From: Carettochelys insculpta
Lineage: Eukaryota; Chordata; Testudines; Carettochelyidae
Direction of reading: 5' to 3'
Length of the DNA: 64,000 nt
Assembly (NCBI RefSeq): GCF_033958435.1
Contig: NC_134138.1
Span: forward strand, 5,902,001 to 5,966,000
The notes under the pieces are model-generated. The model saw only the letters and a program-made list of their open reading frames with translations, searched no databases and was not told the DNA's origin. Positions within the stretch are counted from its first letter, which is position 1. Each line of letters starts with the position of its first letter. A program made the position numbers and the translations under genes. Below, in pieces: positions 46,345 to 58,100 of this stretch.

Positions 46345-46515
46345 TTTATTGAGCGAAAGAGGCTTGTTCCATACCTTCTCTGCCCCCAGTGCAAGGAGAA
46401 GTGCAGCTGGGTGCTGGAGGCCTGGACCTCACACGGGGTGAGACGCGCCACCTTGCCCAGGCTGGTGTGAGTGGCCCTCCTGCGCCGTCAGTGATAGTTC
46501 TGCAGGTGCAAAGAG
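46345..46515 (-). pseudogene. Possible relic 3' lectin exon with polyadenylation signal
   Basis: After a CACCTGCAG acceptor-like site the minus strand reads CRTITD, then after a frame change RLTPCEVQAS, resembling the CGTITD and LTLCEVEV ends of a fucolectin B exon with the middle third missing. An AATAAA (TTTATT at 46345-46350) follows. It lies downstream of exon B4 in the same orientation, so it could be a decayed module or the remnant of the gene's terminal exon. No companion A exon was found between it and B4. Weak call. Confidence 0.35.
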
Positions 46516-46689
46516 CAGAAGACAAGAGCGAGAGGCTGAGATTAGGGTGCACAGGTTGAGCCGGGAGCAGATTTAACGGCCTGAGACCAAAGCGCGGAGT
46601 AATAACAGACCACGAGGAGAGCTCACAGTGCAAAGTGGAAATGTGCTTCCCCCCGGGAGTCTGGCCTTGGGGTTCCACCAGGCCATTTC

Positions 46690-47085
46690 CCTATCGAGCT
46701 TATCCAGGATGGCCTCCTACCTCTGCAGCAACAGGGCCTGACCCTTTCCTCCCCGGACCTCCACCTGGTGCCCATTGCAGCATTCCACGGAAAGGTCAAC
46801 AATAGGTCAATGTTCTCCTGCGCAACGGTAGCTTGTTTGTCCAAAGCCGGGGAGAGGCCGTTCCCTCAGGCGAGTGAATCCCGCCCCCCGTGGGATGTGA
46901 GCCTCACCCTCTCCAGACTGGCGGCACCAACATTTGGACAGGTGTTCACACCTACAGCGCTCCTGGAAGACAGGACAGCCTTGGTGATTACAGCAGCCAG
47001 GAGAGTTTCAAAACCCCAGGTCCTTACAGCAGAGCCATTCCAGCTTCGTCTGCACCCCGAGTTCCTTCCAAAAGCTGAGCCAAGT
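46690..47085 (+). pseudogene. DIRS-like tyrosine recombinase fragment
   Basis: Plus strand reads LLPLQQQGLTLSSPDLHLVP then IAAFHGKVNNRSMF, SRPPWDVSLTLSRL, and ALVITAARRVSKPQVLTAEP with HPEFLPK. The AISAFH...PPWDLxLVL...SARRVSELQAL pattern is that of tyrosine recombinases in DIRS-type retrotransposons. Read-through frame 46768-47127, then stops. Only the N-terminal half; catalytic C-terminal residues not seen. Confidence 0.65.
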
Positions 47086-47089
47086 TCCC

Positions 47090-48560
47090 CTGCAGCCGAC
47101 GATCTTCCTGCTAGTGTTCTGCTCTAATCTCACCTGCTGTTGCAAGGCCCTGGCCAGCTGCTCCACTTGAACTTCCGCTCTCTCCATCTGATGGCCGGGC
47201 ACCCTCACAGCTGAGCAGGTCGACAATCTTCTCCTGGGCATGCAGGAGACTCTCCTTGTGGCCGGCTTGCACTGGCTGGCCAGCACTGGTACCAGTACCT
47301 GCGTGTGTACCACGGCTGTCAGGGATGCAGTCCTGGGGCCAGCTCCAGGGTCAAATCCAGAGTCCGTGGTGCACCCCTGTGCTGCCCTAGATGACCACAG
47401 CGGTGTGGATCCTCGTGGTGCCACAGAGACTCTCCGGAGAGGTGATAAATGGAGGCTTTCCCCTAGAGGCCGGTCTTGAGCTTGGCCTGAGACCCCTGGG
47501 TTCGGTGTCAGTTCAGGTGCCAGAGGGTAGCTCTGTGCAGGCAGCGGTGTTCCTGTAAGCTGGGTGCTTGTCCAGCCTCCCAGGAGAGATTTCAGTGCTG
47601 GCCAGCTGCTTGGCAGGGAGCCCCCAGCCAGGTTCTTTGTCTCTACCAGTGGTTCACGTTCCACATGCCTCCGTGCACACCACAAATTTATTCCACCCCG
47701 GACGGACAACATCTGCACCCGGCTGGAAAAGACGAGAGGGAACATTGGCGGGCAGAGTCATCCAGCCGTCAGCAGCAGCATAAGCCTCCAGCGCCGATGA
47801 TGCCACAGAGCCTGGCGCTGAGCGGGGAGAGCACCGCTCCCCGAGGTGTTTGCAGCGCAGGTGCTGATCCCAGCGTCGGAGGCCGCCGTGGCGTCAGTGA
47901 GGGAGAGCAGCCAGGCACGGATCTCGCTCTGGCCCTATTAGCCTGTTTGTCTGCGGGGCACTGGTCATCTGCTCCCTGTGCCTCTTCTCGGGCTCCAGCA
48001 AGGAACGGCAGCGCCGCGCTCTCGGACAGGCCGCGCGCTCTGCTCCGGCGCGGGCGTACGTGGTGCTGAGGCAGCTCTTGGCTCCAAGGCCGGCTTCAGC
48101 GCCGCCTTCACCGGCAGGACTTTTAGCCGCGCTGCCTGATCCTCTCTGCTCTGCAGCTTGATCGGGGGCGGCTCTGGCGGTGACCTTCTCCAGGGCCCTC
48201 CCCCGCTCTCCTGAGATCACGTACGTGCCGTTGGCCGGTTGGCACAGGCTTTGCACAGGAAGAGCTCTGCCTACACCCTGGTGATCCCGGCCTGCGCCTG
48301 TGTCGAGTGACGGGGCTCTGCTACAGCCAGGGGAAGCAGCCCTGCCACTATGTGCCGCTCGCACAGCCACAGGCACGAAGAAAAGCCATTTTCAGAGCTT
48401 TCACTAGAAAACCAATAAGACACTTTGGCAAGGCAAAGGGTGGGGGTGGAGCACCACCAGCCACCAGCCAGGGACCAGGGGGCTCAGCAGGGGCGTTTGT
48501 ACCAGTCCTATGAGCACAGGGCACCAGAGCCAATCCGACGGGTACCCCTGGGGGGAACCT
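47090..48560. other. GC-rich region without recognisable gene
   Basis: Long overlapping frames on both strands (for example 47008-47745 minus, 48348-48659 minus) have no family signature. From about 48600 to 48990 it is alignable to the B-A introns of the lectin genes, but no A exon follows where one is expected (about 48260-48560). Confidence 0.45.
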
Positions 48561-48998
48561 CCAATTGCTGTGCTCCGGGCGCCTCCGTCGGCACGGACCT
48601 GTGCAAGCGCCCGAAGACGACACACGGAGCTCGAGCTGCTTCCTGGCAGCGACAGGCAAAACTGCCGCTGCAGGTCAGCCCCACTCAGCCTGGGAGCCAC
48701 AGCCCCGGGGGCAGAGCAGGTTGGGATGGGCTCTCTGCCCAGACACAGCCTCTCTCAGCCCACCCCTTCCCATAACCAGCTGGGGCTGCTCCCCAAGGCC
48801 AGGCTGTACCAGGATGTTCAATCGGAGCCTCTACTCTGGCCACGCCCTGGCAGCTGGAGCCCATGTGCAGGTGAGCAGTGGGACGGGAAGAGTCTCCCAG
48901 GGTTGCTGCTGTGCCCCCGGGCAGAGGTTGGGACTGAAGGGACTCGGGTATAATGTAGAAGGGAGCAGGATTCCACTCGCACTCTGCCAGCTCCTTAC

Positions 48999-49159
48999 CC
49001 TCTAGCGGCAGGGCAGAGCCCTGAGATAGGACCTCGACCTCACACAGGGTGAGATACTCCTCCCTGCCCGGGATGACAATGGTCACGTAGCGGCCCTCCA
49101 GCCCGTTGCAGTAGATGGTGCTGAGGGATCCAGGGCTGGTGTCGGTGATGGTCCCACAG
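48999..49159 (-). CDS. Gene 1 exon B4: lectin domain 4, second part
   Basis: 161 nt, acceptor TTTTCAG, donor GTAAGG. STIYCNGLEG replaces STICCHGLEG, so the first of two adjacent cysteines is lost. It lies 4.0 kb from A4 where the other A-B introns of this gene are 1.4 kb; the extra DNA is Penelope-like, MITE and duplicated-block sequence. More diverged than B1-B3. Confidence 0.82.
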
Positions 49160-52100
49160 CTGAAAACAGAGCGGAAGCCAAGAAGACAAATCAAGACAGC
49201 AGTAGGTTTGTCCCATGGAAATTCATCTCCTAATGAACTGTTTTGTTCGTCTTTAAAGTGCTACTGGACTGCTGCTTTGTTCTGAAAACAAGAGAGATGT
49301 ATTCTAGTCAACTCAGCCTTATGCAGGTCCTTGTATGGTACCTAAGGAGCAAGCTGAAGCCATCTGAGAACCACTAACTGTTTGAGAACCGGGGGTGGGG
49401 GGGGGCAGGTAGGGTCCCAGAGGACTGGAGAAGGGCAAATAGAGTAATTATCATTAAAATGTATCAGAGAGAGAGCCGCGTTAGTCTGTACTCTAACAAA
49501 GCAAACCAGCAGTCATGTATCACTTTAAAGACTAACAAAATGATTTATTAGGTGATGATCTTTCATGGGACAGCTCCACTTCTTCAGCTCTAGAGCATTT
49601 CCAGTCCTGACTGACAGTTATAGAGCACAGAGGTCCACAAAATTTCAATAAAAACTAAGAAATCAAATACATGGCACTGAAAGAGGTGGGCGAGGGGATG
49701 GGGGATGTTATGGGTCTTGCCTGAAATAATTACGAACATCTAAGGAAGGGAAGCCGTCCTTGCAGTGTGTGAGATAACTGCTGTCACTGTTCATGCCAAG
49801 TGTTAACGTGTTGAATTGGAGTATGATTTGTGAACTGGGATTCATACTCAAATTCAACACATTAACACTTGGTATGAACAAAGACAGCAATTATCTCACA
49901 CATTACAAGGACTGCTTCCCTTCCTTTGATGTTCGTAATTACCTCACGCAAGATACAACTTCCCCCACCCCTCACCCTCCTCTTTCAGTCCCATGTATTT
50001 GATTTGCCAGTTTTTTATTGGAATTTTTTGGGACCTCTGAGTCTGGACTGGAAATGCTCCAGATGTGAAGAAGTGGGGCTGTCCCACAAAAGCTCATCAC
50101 TTAATAAATTATTTAATTAGTCTTTAATGTGCTATCTGACTGCTGGTTTATCATTAAAAAGGGTAATAAAGAGGAAGTGGCAAATTCTAAACCAATGAGC
50201 CCAACTCTGATATCTAGGAAGATACTGGACCAAATTATCACACAGTATGGCCGTGTCTACACGAGCCCCAAACTTCGAAATGGCCACACAAATGGCCATT
50301 TCGAAGTTTACTAATGAAGCGCTGAAATGCATATTCAGCGCTTCATTAGCATGCGGGTGGCCGTGGCACTTTGAAATTGACGCGCCTCGCCGCCGCGCGT
50401 CTCGTCCAGACAGGGCTCCTTTTCGAAAGGACCCCAGCTACTTCGATGTCCCCTTAGTCCCATGAGCTCATGAGTTTGGGAGAAAGAATTCAAAATAATC
50501 TTGACAACACGGAGATCTGGCTGGAAATCTGGAAGATGAAATTCAATTAATGCAAGTGCAAGGTCCTGCTTCTAGGAAAGAAAACGTCCGACTACAATTG
50601 GAAGTCCGGTAGCACCTTGTAGACTCACAGATATTTTGCAGCATAAACTTTCGCCAGCAAAGACCTGCTTCGTCAGAGTGGATCTGATGAAGCAGGTCTT
50701 TGCCCACAAAAACACATGCTCCAAAACATCTCCGAGTCTATAAGGTGCCACAGGACGTCTCATTTTTGTGCATACAGACTAACATGGCTCCCCCGCTCAT
50801 AATTGTCAACTACAACTGGGGAATGACGGGCAAGGCAGCAGTTCTGCAGCAAAGGATCTTGGGTGATAGTGGATCACAAACTGAATCTGAGGAGATGGGG
50901 CCAACCCAGATCCATGGTGCACAGTGGATGCCCTAGGCGACTGGGAGGCTGTCAATCATCGAAGGAGCTCCTGGCACTGGGAAAGGGCTGCAGGGCTCAG
51001 TCAGGCCCTGCAGATGAGAGAGGGAGCTCCTGAGGGTTGCGCTTCTCAGGGGAGCTGGTCAGGGAGCTCCCCGAGAAAGGCACCTGGGAAAAGTGTTCTG
51101 GGAGCAGCTCCAAAAGGGGGAATTACAAGTGCCAGGCCCCTAAGGGTGGGGCTGGTTCCAGCAAACAAAACAGACCCTTGGCAGACAGTGGCGGGTGCGC
51201 CACCTCGCAGAGTAACAACATGCGGCTCTGGGGAGCAGCTGCCTTTGTCTGAACTCTGCTCTGGGGTTACCTGGCCCTGCCTCAGCCGGGCAGGTCCCAC
51301 AGGCCCAGGCGGAAAGATTCCTCGGCTGTACATGATCTGGGTTTCAGCTATTTCCCCCAGTTTGGTTCTCTTAGCAGTCCTTGGAAACCTCCTGGTTATT
51401 ACACCCTGTACCACCAGCAAAGCACTCGTGGACACAGGCAGGTATGCGTACAGAGGACAAGAGATGGGCAAACATTGTACTTGTCTTTGAAAATGGGAAA
51501 CAAGAAGGCAGTGTGAAATTCTGGAACAATGAGCCCAAGGTCAGTGCGTCAGAAGGTAACGGAAGAAATGATCAAACCACGTGAAACACGAATTTGTGAA
51601 GAAGGAATTATACCAGACATATTCCTCTTCTTTGACAACTAATCTGCTGAAAGACTGGAGGGAAGCGGTAGATGTGAGAGGTAATGATTTTAAGAAGGCT
51701 TTTCCCCTGAATCCCACAACGCTCTTCTCTTAAGCAAACTTGGGACAGACTGTGTCGATGAAAGGACCATGAGGTGTGCGCACAACTGCTTGAACAACGT
51801 GTGCAGAGAGGAGCTATCAATGTTGATGATCAAAGTAAGGGGCTGTATTTAGAAAGGTCTCACAGGGGCTGTCCTGTGTCACGTGCTGTTCTATGTTGTC
51901 GTTAAAGACGGGTGGTTGAGCATATATTACACTTATAAAATGTACATATGAAAGCAAGGTGGGAGAGAGTGTAAGACAACTGGGAGAAAGGCTCAACCTC
52001 CCCAAAGTTCCTGGCTTGGCCACATCCATGCTCTGCCCCCAGCATGGTCTGAGTTCCCAATCCCTTCTCACTCTTTGTGGCCCAAGCTTGAGCCACTAGG

Positions 52101-55100
52101 ACTATGCCTACACTAGCCAAAAACTTAGAAGTGGCCATGCAAATGGCCATTTTGAAGTTTACTAATAAAGTGCAGAAATACATATTCAGCGCTTCATTAG
52201 CATGCAGGCAGCCGCCGCACTTCGAAATTGACGTGGCTTCCCGCCACGCGGCTCATCCAGACGGGGCTCCTTTTCGAAAGGACCCCAGCTACTTCAAAGT
52301 CCCCTTATTCCCATCTGCTCATAGGAATAAGGGGACTTCAAAGTAGGTGGCGTCCTTTCAAAAAGGAACCCCATTGGGACGAGCCACGTGGCGGTGAGCC
52401 GCATCAATTTCGAAGTGCAGCGGCCGCCCACATGCTAATGAGGCACTGAATATGTATTTCAGCGCTTCATTAGTAAACTTCGAAGTGGCCATTTGCATGG
52501 CCACTTCTAAGTTTTTGGCTAGTGTAGACATGGCCTAGATGTCCTGCCACATAGGACTTGAGTAGACTGACTCTTGTGTCTGCCATTGCTCTGGGGTTGG
52601 GGACACTGACACCACAAGGAAAAAGGACAAGGAGGGTTGCACTGGGCTCTGATGGGGGGAGGGCTATGTAGGGAGGTGGGAGGGACCTCAGGCAGAAGGG
52701 GAGGAGCTAAGGGTAGCTTCTCCCAACAGCCAGTTCACCTGCTGGGCTAGAGGATGAGGGGGAGCAGAAAGAGGTGACGGGAGGGAGGGACATGTCCAGA
52801 GAAGGGGGCAAAATGGGGCAGAAAGTGGCAGGGCAGGAGCAGAAAGAGGCAGGCAGGGGTAGGAGGCAAAGTGGGGATGAGCCCTGGGGTGGAAGGGAAG
52901 GGATGCAGCCCCTGGAACTCAGCAGGATGGTCCTGCCCCACTTGTGCTACAGCTCAGGTTTGGGTGGGCCTGGAGGCAAAGTGCACGGGCTGTGACCCAC
53001 CCAGACCCACCCACATCCATGTCCCTGTACCACCAGCCAGGCACTTACAGCCTCAGGCAGCTTGGAAGGGAGGAGACACCAGCTGACACTGAGGCCCAGG
53101 CCCTGTACCTGAGCTGCAAGGAGTCATCTCACTGCAGAGAAGAGGGAAGCAACTCACATGGGGTTGTCCTTGCCATGGTTGATCTGGGAGTCTCCCACGT
53201 GGATCTGGGCCCCCTTCAGTCTCTCCCCACAGCAGTCTTCCCTGTTCTTCACGATCACCGCGGAGACAGACTGACGACTGCCCAAGTCCACGCTCCACCA
53301 CGCATCTCTCTCAAGGTTGGTGCAACTGCAAGAGCCTTGTACCCACTTCCCATCACGGTTTCCATCCACAGCCCTTTGAGCGAAAGCTTTTCCAGTGTCT
53401 GGGTCATCATATGTGGATGACTGAGTGGCCAGATGTCCCAGCGCCAAGTTCTGAGCTAGAATGAGAGGGGAAGAAGAGGGGAGGTGAGATGTGCCCATTG
53501 CTTGCAAAGGGGAGGGGTTAGAAGTCCTTCATCCCACACAAAGCCAGAGCTGCTTCCCTGCAGAGTTATGCAAACCAGGCATTGACTGAAATTCGGTTTT
53601 CTAGTGGAAGCCCTGTGCCCTGGGGGCAAGAGTGACAGCAGGTTGGTGATTGGAGTTCGACCCAGACAGAGCTTCTCTAAACCCACCACATCCCACAGAC
53701 AGCTGGAGCTGCTTTCCCCATGGCAGAGATGGGCCATGATGTTCAGATGCAACCTCTCCAGCCAGCTCCTGCCAGCTGGAGCCCATGCCCAGGTCAGCAG
53801 TGGGAAGGGAAATGTCTCCCAGGACTTCTGCCGTCTTCTTAGGCAGAGGTTGGTTTGGATAGGTCTGGAGTACAACATCCAAAGGAACAAAGTTCAATTC
53901 ATGATGTACCAGCTCCTTACCCCCTGGTAGTGGGGCACAGCCCTGAGACAGGACTTCAATCTCACACAGGGTGAGATACTCCTCCCTGCCCGGGATGACG
54001 ATGGTGACGTAGCGGCCCTCCAGCCCGTGGCAGCAGATGGTGCTGAGGGATCCAGGGCTGGTGTCGGTGATGGTCCCACAGCTAAAGAACATAAGCCAAG
54101 AAGACAAAAGAAGATGGATGTATTCGAGTCCACCCTTGAGTACTGAAAGAAGGAGTTGAACCAACCTTGGAACCATTATTGATTTTCCAGAGGACTGACA
54201 CAGGACAGGTGTGGTTACAGACAGACAGAGAGGGGCAAACATTGTACCTGGCTTCGAAAGTAGGAAACAAAGAGGAAGTGTGAAATTCTGGAACAATGAC
54301 CCCATTGTCAGTGAGTCAGAAGGTAACTGAAGAAACAATCAACCATGTGAAACATGAATTCGTGAAGCAGGAATTCTACCACACCTAATTCTCTTCTTTG
54401 ACTACTAATCTGCCTAAAAAATGGAGAGAAGCGGCAGACGTGAGAGGTGATGATTTTAAGAAGGCTTTTCCCCAGAATCCCCCATGACACTTTTTTCTTA
54501 AGCAAACTTGGGACAGACTGTAGATGAAAGGAGCATGAGGTGTGCTCAGAACTGCTTGAAAAGTGTGTGCAGAGAGGAGCCATCAATGTTGATGGTCAGA
54601 TTAAGGGGTTATATTTAGAAAGACCTGAGAGGGGCCTGTCATGTGTCACATACTCTTCTATGTTGTCATTACAGTTGGGGTGCTTGTGTATATATTACAG
54701 TTTTAAAATGTCCATCTGAAAGCAAGCTGGGAGAGAGTGTAAGAGGACTGGGAGAAAGGCTCAACCTCCCCTAAATTCATGGCTCGGCCCCGTCCATGCT
54801 CTGCCCCCAGGATGGCCTGAGTTCCCAATCCCTTCTCACTCTTGGGGGCCCAGGCTGGTGCCACTAGAAGTCCTGCCACATAGGACTTGGGTAGACTGGG
54901 GCTAGTGTCTGCCACTGCTCTGGGGATGGGGACACTGACACCACTGGGAAAATGGACAGGGAGGGTTGCACTGGGCTCTGATGGGTGGACGGCTATGTAG
55001 GGAGGTGGGTGGGACCTCAGGCAGAAGGGGAGGAGCTAAGGGTAGCCTCTCCCAACAGCCAGTTCACCTGCCAAGCTAGTGGATGAATTGGGGCAGAAAG

Positions 55101-58100
55101 AGGTGACGGGCGGGAGGGACATGTCCAGAGAAGGGGGCAAAATGGGGCAGAAAGTGGCAGGGCAGGAGCAGAAAGAGGCAGGCAGGGGTAGGAGGCAAAG
55201 TGGGGATGAGCTCTGGGGTGGAAGGGAAGGGATGCAGCCCCTGGAACTCGGCAGGATGGTCCTGCCCCACTTGCGCTACAGCTCAGGTTTGGGTGGGCCT
55301 GGAGGCAAAGTGCACGGGCTGTGGCCCACCCAGACCCACCCACCTCCATGTCCCTGAACCACCAGCCAGGTGCTTACAGCCTCAGGCAGCTTGGAGGGGA
55401 GGAGGCACCGGCTGACAACGAGGCCCAGGCCCTGTACCTGAGCTGCAAGGAGTCATCTCACTGCAGAGAAGAGGGAAGCAACTCACATGGGGTTCTCCTT
55501 GCCATGGTTGACCTGGGAGTCTCCCACGTGGATCTGGGCCCCCTTCAGTCTCTCCCCACAGCAGTCTTCCCTGTTCTTCACGATCACCGCGGAGACAGAC
55601 TGACTATTGCCCAAGTCCACGCTCCACCACGCATCTCTCTCAAGGTTGGTGTGACTGCAAGAGCCTTGTACCCACTTCCCATCACGGTTTCCATCCACAG
55701 CCCTTTGAGCGAAAGCTTTTCCAGTGTCTGGGTCGTCATACGTGGACGATTGAGTGGCCGGACGTCCCAGCGCCAAGTTCTGAGCTGGAATCAGAGGGGG
55801 AGGATAGGGGAGGTAGGATGTTCCCAATGCTCGCAAGGGGGGTGAGTTAGAAGCCCTTCATCCCACACAAAGCCCGAGCTGCTTCCCAGCAGAGTTATGC
55901 AAACCAGGCACTGACTGAAAACTGCATTCCCAGTGGAAGCCCTGTGCCCTGGGGGCAGGAGTGACAGCAGGTTGGTGATTGGAGTTCGACCCAGACAGAG
56001 CCTCTCTGAGCCCACCACATCCCACAGGCAGCCAGAGCTTCTTTCCCCATGGCAGAGATGGGCCATGATGTTCAGATGCAACTCCCCAGCCAGCTCCTGC
56101 CAGCTGGAGCCCATGCCCAGGTCAGCAGTGGGAAGGGAAATGTCTCCCAGGACTTCTGCCGTCTTCTTAGGCAGAGGTTGGTTCGGATAGGTCTGGAGTA
56201 CAACATCCAAAGGAACAAGGTTCAATTCATGATGTACCAGCTCCTTACCCCCTGGTGGTGGGGCACAGCCCTGAGATAGGACCTCAACTTCACACAGGGT
56301 GAGATACTCCGCCCTGCCCGGGATGACGATGGTGATGTAGCGGCCCTCCAGCCCGTGGCAGCAGATGGTGCTGAGGGATCCAGGGCTGGTGTCGGTGATG
56401 GTCCCACAGCTAAAGAACATAAGCCAAGAAGACAAAAGAAGATGGATGTATTCGAGTCCACCCTTGAGTACTGAAAGAAGGAGTTGAACCAACCTTGGAA
56501 CCATTATTGATTTTCCAGAGGACTGACACAGGACAGGTGTGGTTACAGACAGACAGAGAGGGGCAAACATTGTACCTGGCTTCGAAAGTAGGAAACAAAG
56601 AGGAAGTGTGAAATTCTGGAACAATGACCCCATTGTCAGTGAGTCAGAAGGTAACGGAAGAAACAATCAAACCATGTGAAACATGAATTCGTGAAGCAGG
56701 AATTCTACCACACCTAATTCTCTTCTTTGACTACTAATCTGCCTAAAAAATGGAGAGAAGCGGCAGACGTGAGAGGTGATGATTTTAAGAAGGCTTTTCC
56801 CCAGAATCCCCCATGACACTTTTTTCTTAAGCAAACTTGGGACAGACTGTAGATGAAAGGAGCATGAGGTGTGCTCAGAACTGCTTGAAAAGTGTGTGCA
56901 GAGAGGAGCCATCAATGTTGATGGTCAGATTAAGGGGTTATATTTAGAAAGACCTGAGAGGGGCCTGTCATGTGTCACATACTCTTCTATGTTGTCATTA
57001 CAGTTGGGGTGCTTGTGTATATATTACAGTTATAAAATGTCCATCTGAAAGCAAGCTGGGAGAGAGTGTAAGAGGACTGGGAGAAAGGCTCAACCTCCCC
57101 TAAATTCATGGCTCGGCCCCGTCCATGCTCTGCCCCCAGGATGGCCTGAGTTCCCAATCCCTTCTCACTCTTGGGGGCCCAGGCTGGTGCCACTAGAAGT
57201 CCTGCCACATAGGACTTAGGGAGACTGGGGCTAGTGTCTGCCACTGCTCTGGGGTTGGGGACACTGACACCACTGGGAAAATGGACAGGGAGGGTTGCAC
57301 TGGGCTCTGATGCGGGGAGGGCTATGTAGGGAGGTGGGTGGGACCTCAGGCAGAAGGGGAGGAGCTAAGCGTAGCCTCTCCCAACAGCCAGTTCACCTGC
57401 CAAGCCAGTGGATGAATTGGGGCAGAAAGAGGTGACGGGCGGGAGGGACATGTCCAGAGAAGGGGGCAAAATGGGGCAGAAAGTGGCAGGGCAGGAGCAG
57501 AAAGAGGCAGGCAGGGGTAGGAGGCAAAGTGGGGATGAGCTCTGGGGTGGAAGGGAAGGGATGCAGCCCCTGGAACTCAGCAGGATGGTCCTGCCCCACT
57601 TGCGCTACAGCTCAGGTTTGGGTGGGCCTGGAGGCAAAGTGCACGGGCTGTGGGCCACCCAGACCCACCCACATCCATGTCCCTGAATCACCAGCCAGGC
57701 ACTTACGGTCTCAGGCAGCTTGGATGGGAGGAGGCATCGGCTGACAATGAGGCCCAGGCCCTGTACCTGAGCTGCAAAGAGTCATCTCACTGCAGAGAAC
57801 AGGGAAGCAACTCACATGGGGTTCTCCTTGCCATGGTTGACCTGGGAGTCTCCCACGTGGATCTGGGCCCCCTTCAGTCTCTCCCCACAACAGTCTTCCC
57901 TGTTCTTCACGATCACGGCGGAGACAGACTGACGACTGCCCAAGTCCACGCTCCACCATGCATCTCTCTCAAGGTTGGTGTGACTGCAAGAGCCTTGTAC
58001 CCACTTCCCATCACGGTTTTCATCCACAGCCCTTTGAGCGAAAGCTTTTCCAGTGTCTGGGTCATCATATGTGGACGACTGAGTGGCCGGACGTCCCAGC

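Noticed and set aside
47008..47745. Minus-strand 245-codon open frame
   Set aside because: Overlaps the recognisable plus-strand DIRS-like fragment and has no family signature.
48348..48659. Lectin A exon expected downstream of B4
   Set aside because: Intron similarity continues to about 48600, but no AWWSVDLG or NREDCC sequence is present in any frame below it.
48685..49194. Unspliced 169-codon frame through exon B4 as the natural C-terminus of gene 1
   Set aside because: The frame runs through a conserved GTAAGG donor into intron sequence homologous to the other B-A introns, so read-through is unlikely to be the normal product.
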